NCBI RefSeq assembly: GCF_024178165.1
Contig: NZ_JAMZIE010000001.1
Span: 620,001 to 684,000, forward strand
Direction of reading: 5' to 3'
DNA: 64,000 nucleotides
DNA from: Halohasta salina
Lineage (GTDB): Archaea > Halobacteriota > Halobacteria > Halobacteriales > Haloferacaceae
Part shown: positions 38,477-45,007 of the stretch, piece by piece
Numbering within the stretch: the first letter of the stretch is position 1
Layout: every line of letters begins with the position of its first letter
Made by a program: the position numbers and the translations under genes
The notes under the pieces: model-generated
Databases searched by the model: none
The model's input: the letters and a program-made list of their open reading frames with translations, nothing else
What the model was told of the DNA's origin: nothing

Positions 38477-39135
38477 TGTCGATCGTCGAGCCGGTCGACG
38501 AAGTCGACCAGATCGGCGAGCTCTTCGCCGCCGACACCGTGGGGGGCCTCGTAGGCGGTGTACTCGACGGCCGCGCCGAGCGCGTCGAACCGTTCGGCGG
38601 CGGCTTCAGTGCGGGCTTCCGGGATGATCTGATCGGCGCTGCCGGCGGCGATGAAGACGGGCTTGTCGGCGATGCCCTCGGGTGCGAGTTCGCGGTGGGA
38701 GGCCGGCAGATAGCCGTGGAGGGCGGCGACCCATTGGTAGTCGACCGGCGACTCCAACAGTAGCGACAGGCTGGTGATCGCCCCTTGACTGAAGCCGAGC
38801 AGCCCGATCCGGTCGGGATCGAGGCCATACGTCTCGATGGCGGCGTCGATGCTCTCGTCGACGAGATCGAGACTCCGGCGGAAGTCGGTCCGATCGGGCT
38901 GGCTCTGGTGGAGGCCGCCGGCCGAGAGATCGAGTTCGTACCACGTGTAGCCGCCCTGTAGTCTGTCGGGAGCCCGAAGGCTGATGATGTGGTACGTCTC
39001 GGGGATCTCTCGGGCGATCGGTAGCAGGTCCTGTTCGTTTGCCCCGCGACCATGGAGGACGACGACCGCCGGCTCCGGCCCCTCAGTCGGCGTCTCGGGG
39101 TCGACGTGAACGTGTTCGAGTGGAAGTGCCGTCAT
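38473..39135 (-). CDS. Alpha/beta hydrolase, phospholipase/carboxylesterase family
   Basis: The 220-residue esterase has the family oxyanion motif VVVLHGRGANEQDLLPIA near residue 24 and the nucleophile Ser in GFSQGA near residue 117. The catalytic Asp lies in GSADQIIP and the His in APHGVGGEEL near the C-terminus. It is a complete triad with no signal peptide, so it is cytoplasmic. The substrate is unknown; acyl-protein thioesterase or carboxylesterase activity is the family norm. Confidence 0.92.
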   Translation of the reverse strand: MTALPLEHVHVDPETPTEGPEPAVVVLHGRGANEQDLLPIAREIPETYHIISLRAPDRLQGGYTWYELDLSAGGLHQSQPDRTDFRRSLDLVDESIDAAIETYGLDPDRIGLLGFSQGAITSLSLLLESPVDYQWVAALHGYLPASHRELAPEGIADKPVFIAAGSADQIIPEARTEAAAERFDALGAAVEYTAYEAPHGVGGEELADLVDFVDRLDDRQ

Positions 39136-39235
39136 GTCGACCGGTTGGCGGGCCGTGAATTTAAACGGTCAGTAACACCGGTGTCACCGGCCGTCGCGGG
39201 GCGGCCGGTAGGAACCGAGTAACTATATTCGATAA

Positions 39236-39252
39236 CTGAGCCGACAGCTCAG
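39236..39252. repeat. CTGAGC-N5-GCTCAG inverted repeat at the 3' end of the salactin-like gene
   Basis: A perfect 6-bp inverted repeat with a 5-nt loop overlaps the TGA stop at 39251-39249. On the minus strand AT-rich sequence follows, but no run of T. It may shape the 3' end of the transcript. Confidence 0.35.
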
Positions 39253-40319
39253 AGGTTGTCGGCGAGTTTCGCGGCGATCCGCTGGGCACCCTGAGCCGCA
39301 GCAAGATCGGGCCGTTCGGCCGAGACGACGGTGATGTCCCGATCGAGTTCCGCCGAGAGCCGCTCCTCGAAGACCTCTTCGATTCCCGGAATACAGGCCA
39401 TCCCGCCGGTCAGCGCGATCGGCTTGCCGAGGGCGATCTGGTAGGGTTTCATGTGGGTGTTGGCCAACTCCGAGAGGAAGTTGTTGGCGATCTCGTCGAC
39501 TGCCTCGTCGACGTACTCGTCGAGGGGGTCCATCACGCCACGCTCGATAGTGAACTCGTGGGAGCCGCCGCCGGGCTGCTGGATGACATCGGTAAACGGC
39601 TCGAAGTTGTTGAAGTCGCCGTGTTCCTCCTTGTACTCGCGGGCGGTCGTGAGGTCGATGTTGACCCGCCCCTGTGTCTCCTCTTCGACCGCGTTGGCGA
39701 TCCGGCGGTCGACCTCGCCGCCGGTGACCGCACCGGTCGAAAAGGGTTCGAGCTGTTCGGCGTGGCGGTAGGCACAGGCTTCGAGGTTGGTCGAACCCAT
39801 GTTCACAGCCACGAACACCTCGTCGATGGCTTCGAGCCCGTCGCCCATCGCCGGGACGGCCCCACAGAGGGACTCGGGGAAACTCCGGACCTGCTGTTTG
39901 CCGATCGGGCTGTTTTCGATCACCTCGGTGAGGTTTTCGAGCCCCTCGTCGTTGTCGATCGTCGGGATCGCATAGACGACGACGCTGTCTTCGGGGATGT
40001 CCTGTGCGCGGACCAGTTCCCTGAAGAACTTGGCGGCCAGCTCCGCTCGGTCGTCGTCCTCCGGTAGGCCCGAGCGGAGCATGAACTCCACCGTATCGGG
40101 GAACTCCTGGGCGGCCTGCTCGCCGTAGAGAACCTTCTCCTCGCCGGTGATGGCGTCCTCGTAGGTCGCCAAACAGGTCAGCGTCCGAACCGTCTCCATC
40201 TCGCCGTTCTTCGGGTACTGGAGGACCGTCCGGGTGCTGCCGAGTTTGACGCCGACAGGGGTTATCTCGCTTGCTTCACTCGTGCCGTCGAACGCGTCGT
40301 CTTCGGTATCGTCTGCCAT
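39249..40319 (-). CDS. Salactin-like actin/MreB-superfamily protein
   Basis: The 356-residue actin-fold protein matches, from memory, the haloarchaeal salactin group, a filament former described in Halobacterium. The phosphate-1 block is VGVKLGSTRT at about residues 22-31, phosphate-2 is VAVNMGSTNLEA at 170-181, and the adenosine motif is LTGGMACIPG at 303-312. The Asp normally found in both phosphate loops is replaced by Lys25 and Asn173. The N-terminal 20 residues are acidic and probably disordered. It follows a FlaD/E-domain gene by 12 nt on the same strand. Confidence 0.78.
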   Translation of the reverse strand: MADDTEDDAFDGTSEASEITPVGVKLGSTRTVLQYPKNGEMETVRTLTCLATYEDAITGEEKVLYGEQAAQEFPDTVEFMLRSGLPEDDDRAELAAKFFRELVRAQDIPEDSVVVYAIPTIDNDEGLENLTEVIENSPIGKQQVRSFPESLCGAVPAMGDGLEAIDEVFVAVNMGSTNLEACAYRHAEQLEPFSTGAVTGGEVDRRIANAVEEETQGRVNIDLTTAREYKEEHGDFNNFEPFTDVIQQPGGGSHEFTIERGVMDPLDEYVDEAVDEIANNFLSELANTHMKPYQIALGKPIALTGGMACIPGIEEVFEERLSAELDRDITVVSAERPDLAAAQGAQRIAAKLADNL

Positions 40320-40331
40320 GGTTAGTGTGGG

Positions 40332-40775
40332 TCACAGCGACGCCAGCGTGGCGACATACAGCAGGCTGAGACGGTGATCACCCATCGTGAACGACCGGTC
40401 GTGGGCCGGCTCCGGGAACTCGTCGACCGAATCGCTGAGTTCGATGGCGACCGCCGGCGTGATCCACCGCAGCCGCCGGTAGTACTGGATCGCCCGCTCG
40501 GTTCGGTTGCGCCCCCCGACGTGAACGAGGAAGTCGAGCCATTCCGTTCGGAGCCCGGCTCCGAGCTCCGAGTCGGGAAGGGCCGTCAGGAACGGCCGGG
40601 TGAGCTGATCGAGTTGCTGGCGTTTCGACTGGAGCGCCAGCAGCTGTCGAAACTGCTCGTCGCGGATCGACTCGTCGGGTTTCGGTCCCGTCGCTCCTGA
40701 TCGGTCCTCGACCGGCTCCGCGCCGGCCAACTCCCGGAGTTCGGCCGCGTCGTACTCCCGTGGGTTGACTGTCAT
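40332..40775 (-). CDS. FlaD/FlaE-domain protein, likely partner of the salactin-like protein
   Basis: The 147-residue protein has an N-terminal charged, Gln-rich helix (DEQFRQLLALQSKRQQLDQ). It is followed by an archaella accessory FlaD/E-type domain: LTALPDSELGAGLRTEWLDFLVHVGGRN, then AIQYYRRLRWITPAVAIEL. The WL-[DE]-FLV-x6-RN and YY-x4-WI pattern is that of PF04659. No archaellum genes are in the window. It is the first gene of the two-gene unit with the actin homologue, so a role as adaptor or membrane anchor is plausible inference. Confidence 0.72.
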   Translation of the reverse strand: MTVNPREYDAAELRELAGAEPVEDRSGATGPKPDESIRDEQFRQLLALQSKRQQLDQLTRPFLTALPDSELGAGLRTEWLDFLVHVGGRNRTERAIQYYRRLRWITPAVAIELSDSVDEFPEPAHDRSFTMGDHRLSLLYVATLASL

Positions 40776-40932
40776 CGTCTCTGAGCCTCCGTCGCCAGGT
40801 CGTCACCTGCGTCGTGCCCTGCGCAACTGTATCTCACGGACGAATATCAGCATTCTGGTGAGTGCGACGGATGGCAGACGACCACACGACCGGGCGTTTC
40901 GCCCGGATAGCGGTGTCGTAACGCCTAAGAGT

Positions 40933-40946
40933 GAAACGACCGTTTC
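40933..40946. promoter_or_regulatory. GAAACG-N2-CGTTTC inverted repeat with an extra half-site
   Basis: A perfect 6-bp dyad with a 2-nt centre lies between the divergent FlaD/E and HD genes, 45 nt before the HD start. A further GAAAC half-site lies at 40957-40961, giving three alternating half-sites. This is the form of an operator, but no regulator is known. Confidence 0.4.
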
Positions 40947-40979
40947 GTTCCGTAATGAAACTATCCGTTCGCCCGTCCA

Positions 40980-40986
40980 GGAGGTG
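40980..40986 (+). promoter_or_regulatory. Shine-Dalgarno site of the HD gene
   Basis: GGAGGTG sits 5 nt before ATG 40992. Strong Shine-Dalgarno sites are rare in haloarchaea, so this gene is probably read from a leadered transcript. It also fixes the start codon. Confidence 0.6.
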
Positions 40987-40991
40987 GTCCC

Positions 40992-41678
40992 ATGGGTGTT
41001 GAAATCAAGGAGTCGGGAGTCACCGACGCGGAGTTCGCCGATATGGAGCAGTTCGTCTACGACTATCTCGCCGCGAGCGTCCAGAGCGAAGACGACGGCG
41101 GCCGCATGCGGTGGTATCCGTGGCACAGCGCCGACTACCGGTTCAACCACATCAAAAACGTCGTCGACCTCGCCCGCGAGATCGCCGTCGAAGAGGGGGC
41201 CGATCTCGACGTCGTCACTGTCGCCGCGCTGTTCCACGACGTCTCGAAACTCGAAGCCCCACAGGACATCCACGCCGAAGAGGGTGCGAGCGTCGCCCGC
41301 GAGTATCTCACCAGTCGGTGTGACTATCCCCAGTCGTTCGTCGACGAGGTCTGTGCGGCCGTCGAGGCCCACTCCCACCAGGGGTCGCTGGCTGATCTCC
41401 CACTGGAAACCCGGTGTCTGGTCGAGGCCGATATCCTCGACAAGGTCGGAGCCAACGGCACCGCGCTGATGCTGCTGCGGATGGGGTACGAGGCCCGCAC
41501 CCACATGGACGCCGCCCGGATGGTCGACCGCGTTTTCCAGCGCGGCAAAGACCACGTCGACCGGCTGGAATCCGACACTGCCGAGTCCATCGCTCACCAG
41601 CGGCTCAAACGTGTCAAGTGGTTCCGCGAGTGGCTCGAAGGCGAAGTCGCCGATATGGACCGCGACCACGATATCTGA
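40992..41678 (+). CDS. HD-domain metal-dependent phosphohydrolase
   Basis: The 228-residue HD-superfamily protein has metal ligands His52 in RFNHIKNVV, the His-Asp pair in ALFHDVSKLE near residue 81, His118 in VEAHSHQG and Asp137 in EADILDKVG. Related proteins cleave phosphomonoesters or nucleotides, or serve as nucleotide sensors. The substrate is not predictable. The start is fixed by a Shine-Dalgarno site; an exact GTAG-N7-CTAC dyad begins 5 bp after its stop. Confidence 0.88.
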   Translation: MGVEIKESGVTDAEFADMEQFVYDYLAASVQSEDDGGRMRWYPWHSADYRFNHIKNVVDLAREIAVEEGADLDVVTVAALFHDVSKLEAPQDIHAEEGASVAREYLTSRCDYPQSFVDEVCAAVEAHSHQGSLADLPLETRCLVEADILDKVGANGTALMLLRMGYEARTHMDAARMVDRVFQRGKDHVDRLESDTAESIAHQRLKRVKWFREWLEGEVADMDRDHDI

Positions 41679-41682
41679 GGCA

Positions 41683-41697
41683 GTAGCCGTCGACTAC
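41683..41697. promoter_or_regulatory. Exact GTAG-N7-CTAC dyad upstream of the M48 gene
   Basis: GTAG-CCGTCGA-CTAC ends 48 nt before the M48 start. A further GTAG at 41704 is 21 bp from the first, so the next half-site is in register with the paired dyads at 38441/38462. Confidence 0.6.
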
Positions 41698-41709
41698 CGC
41701 GCGGTAGTC
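41692..41709. repeat. 18-bp perfect palindrome
   Basis: GACTACCGCGCGGTAGTC is a perfect palindrome. It overlaps the right half of the GTAG-N7-CTAC dyad and lies just before the TATA-like element GTTTAGG at 41713-41719 of the M48 gene, the position of an operator. Confidence 0.5.
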
Positions 41710-41745
41710 ACTGTTTAGGCCGGTCGGCACGTCCGTCCGAACAGC

Positions 41746-43047
41746 ATGCAGTACCCCGAACTCCACGCCGCCTTCGTCGTCCTGCTGGTCGGTACACAGG
41801 CGTTTTTCACTGCGCTGGCGGTGCTCGACGTCCGGCACGCCGACCGACTGGTCGACCGCAAGCGGGCGTGGCTCGACGAAACACTGGGCGTCGACGATCC
41901 GGACGAAATCCGCGATTATCACCGGCTGACGACCGCGTTCTCCGAACTCCGATCGTGGGTCGGCCTCGGGACGCTGCTGGTCGTTCTCTATGCCGGTGGC
42001 CTCGCGTGGGCCGTCGACCTGCTGACGTCGACCGGTCTGTCGACCGTGCTACAGGGTATCGTCTTCTTTGCTGGCCTCGTCGTGGCCACACAGCTGTTTT
42101 CGCTACCGTTCAGCATCGTCTCGACGTTCGGTATCGAGGAAATATTCGACTTCAATCAACAGCCCTCGCGGCTCTTCGCCCGCGACACACTGCTCACGCT
42201 GGGTATCTCGCTGGTCTTTACGGTCGTTCTGGGTGGCGCGATCCTCGCGTTTGTAACTGCGCTGCCGACGCTGTGGCCGCTGGCCGCGTGGCTGTTGTTT
42301 ATCGCCTTCTCGCTGGTGATGCAGATCCTCTACCCGCGGGTGATCGCACCCCTGTTCAACGACTTCGAGCCCGTGGAATCGGGGGCGCTTCGGGAGGCCG
42401 TCGAGGACGTCTTCGAACGCGCCGGATTCTCGACGAGCGACATCTACACGATGGACGCCAGCCGCCGGTCATCCCAACTCAACGCCTACTTCATCGGCTT
42501 CGGCCGGACCAAACGCGTGGTGTTGTTCGACACGCTCGTCGACTCGATGGAGATTCCCGAACTCCAAGGGGTGCTGGCCCACGAACTCGCCCACTGGAAG
42601 GAGGCCCACATCTGGAAACAGTTCGCGGGCAGCGCGCTGCGAATGGGAATCGTTTTCGCCGCCCTCGGCGCACTCGTTGCCTTCGAGCCCCTGTATGTGG
42701 CCTTCGGGATTCCGGAGACGTCGACCTACGCGGGGCTCGTCCTTGCGGTCCTGATCGTCGGCCCCGTACTCCAGTTCACCGCGCCGCTGGCCAACCGTCT
42801 GTCGCTGAAACACGAACGCGAGGCCGACGCCTTCGCCGCCGACGTGATGGGGCCGGAGCCGATGGTCGACGCGCTAGCCCGATTGGCGAACGAGAACCTC
42901 GCCAATCCCTTCCCGCATCCGTGGTATGCGACGTTCCACTACAGCCATCCGCCGATTCCCGAGCGGATTCGGCTGCTGCAAGAACGACCGGATGCCGACG
43001 ACGGGTCGACTGAGGCCGACGGAACCGCGGGAGTAGCCGCCGACTAA
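41746..43047 (+). CDS. M48 family membrane metalloprotease (Ste24/CAAX prenyl protease-like)
   Basis: The 433-residue membrane protease has about seven helices. The zinc motif HELAH is at 279-283 and the third ligand Glu lies in HEREADAFA (Glu359). FPHPWYATFHYSHPPIPERIRLL near residues 395-420 is typical of the family. Ste24-type enzymes cleave prenylated or misfolded membrane proteins; in archaea the role is protein quality control or lipoprotein processing by inference. The TATA-like element GTTTAGG is 27-33 nt before the ATG. Confidence 0.9.
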   Translation: MQYPELHAAFVVLLVGTQAFFTALAVLDVRHADRLVDRKRAWLDETLGVDDPDEIRDYHRLTTAFSELRSWVGLGTLLVVLYAGGLAWAVDLLTSTGLSTVLQGIVFFAGLVVATQLFSLPFSIVSTFGIEEIFDFNQQPSRLFARDTLLTLGISLVFTVVLGGAILAFVTALPTLWPLAAWLLFIAFSLVMQILYPRVIAPLFNDFEPVESGALREAVEDVFERAGFSTSDIYTMDASRRSSQLNAYFIGFGRTKRVVLFDTLVDSMEIPELQGVLAHELAHWKEAHIWKQFAGSALRMGIVFAALGALVAFEPLYVAFGIPETSTYAGLVLAVLIVGPVLQFTAPLANRLSLKHEREADAFAADVMGPEPMVDALARLANENLANPFPHPWYATFHYSHPPIPERIRLLQERPDADDGSTEADGTAGVAAD

Positions 43048-43048
43048 C

Positions 43049-43462
43049 ATGGCCGGTCCGGGCTCCTACCTCCTCGTTATCGACTGTGAACAGCCGACCG
43101 AGATTGAGGTCGGCGCACTTGGCAGTCGCGCGTTCGAGGCGGGCTACTACGCGTACGTCGGCAGCGCGTTCGGTCCCGGTGGATTGTCGCGCGTTGACCG
43201 CCACCGACAGGTCGACGCCGGGGACCACGACGTGCGCCACTGGCACGTCGACTACCTGCTCGGCGCGGCCGAAACCGAGTTGGCGACCGTCGAGACGTTT
43301 CCCGACCGCGACCTCGAATGCGAACTGTCGACCGCACTCGGGGCTGCTGGCTGTGAGCGCGTTGCGGCGTTCGGGGCTTCGGACTGCGACTGTCCGAGCC
43401 ACCTGTGGGGACCGACCGATCGGTCGAGGCTGCGCGACGTGGCCGACTCGTTCAGAGCGTAG
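43049..43462 (+). CDS. GIY-YIG (DUF123) family protein
   Basis: The 137-residue protein of the archaeal DUF123 group has the GIY-YIG-like pattern GYYAYVGSAFGPGGLSRVDRH near residue 31 and RHWHVDYLL near residue 63. Related domains occur in DNA-repair nucleases, and the archaeal proteins are uncharacterised. Three cysteines lie in the C-terminal part (CERV, CDCPSHLW). The ATG begins one base after the M48 stop, so the two are probably co-transcribed. Its TAG stop is part of an exact GTAG-N7-CTAC dyad. Confidence 0.82.
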   Translation: MAGPGSYLLVIDCEQPTEIEVGALGSRAFEAGYYAYVGSAFGPGGLSRVDRHRQVDAGDHDVRHWHVDYLLGAAETELATVETFPDRDLECELSTALGAAGCERVAAFGASDCDCPSHLWGPTDRSRLRDVADSFRA

Positions 43463-43473
43463 GCATTGACTAC
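43459..43473. promoter_or_regulatory. Exact GTAG-N7-CTAC dyad overlapping a stop codon
   Basis: GTAG-GCATTGA-CTAC starts on the last base before the TAG stop of the DUF123 gene. The second dyad in this region starts 53 bp later, about five helical turns. Confidence 0.55.
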
Positions 43474-43511
43474 TGAACACTCATCGGCGGACGTCCTGTC
43501 GTCTATCTGTA

Positions 43512-43526
43512 GTAGGTGCCAACTAC
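43512..43526. promoter_or_regulatory. Exact GTAG-N7-CTAC dyad upstream of chrA
   Basis: GTAG-GTGCCAA-CTAC ends 54 nt before the chrA start. An extra GTAG overlaps its left edge (43509). The TATA-like element GAAATAG lies at 43552-43558. Confidence 0.55.
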
Positions 43527-43580
43527 GGCTGTACACGAAGGCCCTGACTGTGAAATAGATCGATCACGACTAGCCGACCG

Positions 43581-44927
43581 ATGAGCGACCAGCCGGCCAC
43601 AGCAACCGACGAGTACCGCGGGGAGTCGACACCCGCCCGACTCACCGAGATCGCACGGTACTTCCTGTATATCGGCATCGTCGGCTTCGGTGGGCCGCTG
43701 GTCCACATCGCAATGATGGAGGACGATCTGGTCGGCGAGGAGGGATGGACGGACCAAGGGACGTTCATGGAGGGGTTAGCGATCTGTAACACCCTGCCGG
43801 GGCCGGCGTCGACGCAACTGGGAATCTTCATGGGTTGGGTTCGCGGCGGCAATCTCGGGGCTGTGGTCGCTGGCGGCGCGTTCATGCTCCCCACCTTCCT
43901 CCTCGTTGTCTTCTTCTCGTGGCTCTACTTCGCCTATCAGGCAGTGCCGTCGGTCGAGGCCTTCTTTTATGGGATCAACCCGGTCGTCATCGGGCTGATC
44001 GTCGGTGCAGCGTGGTCGATGGGACAGTCGGCACTGGCCGAGGGACGCGACGATGCCGAACTCCGGATCGGCTCAGAGACGTGGACAATCGACTACCTAT
44101 TGGCAGTGCTGCTGGTCGCGACCATCGTTGTCACAGTACTGCTCAATCCCAACCCCGTCGTCTCCTTCGTCGCGGCGGGACTGATCGCGGTCGGGGTCTA
44201 CCGCCGCGGCTGGCTCCGAGCCAATACCCGCCGACTGGGTGGGTGGGGCGTTGTCGCCGCCGTCATCGCTCTCACATATCTGTTCCGCGACCGGCTGGTC
44301 GACGCTGTCGGCCCACGGCTTCGCTCGTTGCTCGACTCCTCGCCGGTGTGGGGCCTGGTGGCCGCGCTGTGGGCAAACGAGTGGATCAAACTGTTTGCGT
44401 TCATGCTCTACACTGGCTCGTTCATCTACGGCGGCGGCCTCGTCTTGATTCCGTTCATTGAGAAGTACGTCGTCACCGAGTTCGCGTGGCTCACCGGCCG
44501 GGAGTTCGTCGACGGCGTCGCGATCGGCCAGCTGTCTCCCGGCCCGGTCGTGATGACGACTGCGTTCGTCGGCTACAAACTCCTGCTCGACGTGTCGGGT
44601 GGCGTGCTCTGGATCGCCGTCCTCGGCGCGCTCGTGGCGACGATCGGTGCGTTCGGCCCCTCGTTCGTTTTTATTCTGGGGCTGTTTCCGTACTTCGCAC
44701 GGGTTCGGGAGAATCCGGTCGTCCAGACCGCGCTCATGGGTGTTAACGCCGCGGTTGTCGGCGCGATTTTGGGTGCGACAGTGACGCTGGCGCGTGACTC
44801 TTTCGTCGACCCACTGACGGTCGCACTTGCAGCGGCCACGTTCGTCCTCTTTACGCGAGATGTCGAGGCGGTCTACCTCATCTTCGGTGGTGGTGCAGTC
44901 GGCATCGCGGCGTTCTTCCTGTTTTGA
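43581..44927 (+). CDS. chrA: Chromate transporter, two-domain CHR family
   Basis: The 448-residue membrane protein has two homologous CHR domains of about 200 residues and about twelve helices. The first domain has GFGGPLVHIAMM and CNTLPGPASTQLGIFMGW; the second has FIYGGGLVLIPFIEKYVV and IGQLSPGPVVMTTAFVGY. ChrA proteins export chromate or transport sulfate-like anions. The sequence between the domains is short and charged. A convergent gltB lies 80 bp downstream. Two exact dyads lie upstream, at 43459 and 43512. Confidence 0.93.
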   Translation: MSDQPATATDEYRGESTPARLTEIARYFLYIGIVGFGGPLVHIAMMEDDLVGEEGWTDQGTFMEGLAICNTLPGPASTQLGIFMGWVRGGNLGAVVAGGAFMLPTFLLVVFFSWLYFAYQAVPSVEAFFYGINPVVIGLIVGAAWSMGQSALAEGRDDAELRIGSETWTIDYLLAVLLVATIVVTVLLNPNPVVSFVAAGLIAVGVYRRGWLRANTRRLGGWGVVAAVIALTYLFRDRLVDAVGPRLRSLLDSSPVWGLVAALWANEWIKLFAFMLYTGSFIYGGGLVLIPFIEKYVVTEFAWLTGREFVDGVAIGQLSPGPVVMTTAFVGYKLLLDVSGGVLWIAVLGALVATIGAFGPSFVFILGLFPYFARVRENPVVQTALMGVNAAVVGAILGATVTLARDSFVDPLTVALAAATFVLFTRDVEAVYLIFGGGAVGIAAFFLF

Positions 44928-45007
44928 ATACCGACTGGGCGCCGTCGACCTGTGCTTATATAAGAGAAGTTGCCGACTACTCTCCTTCGACTGCTAGTGA
45001 GTGGCGT

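Noticed and set aside
39236-39252. CTGAGC/GCTCAG hairpin as an intrinsic terminator
   Set aside because: The stem is short and no T run follows on the minus strand; archaeal termination depends mainly on U-rich tracts. I list it only as a repeat.
44966-44980. CTAC/GTAG-like sequence between chrA and gltB
   Set aside because: On the minus strand it reads GTAG-TCGGCAA-CTTC, with only a partial second half-site, and it lies between convergent gene ends.
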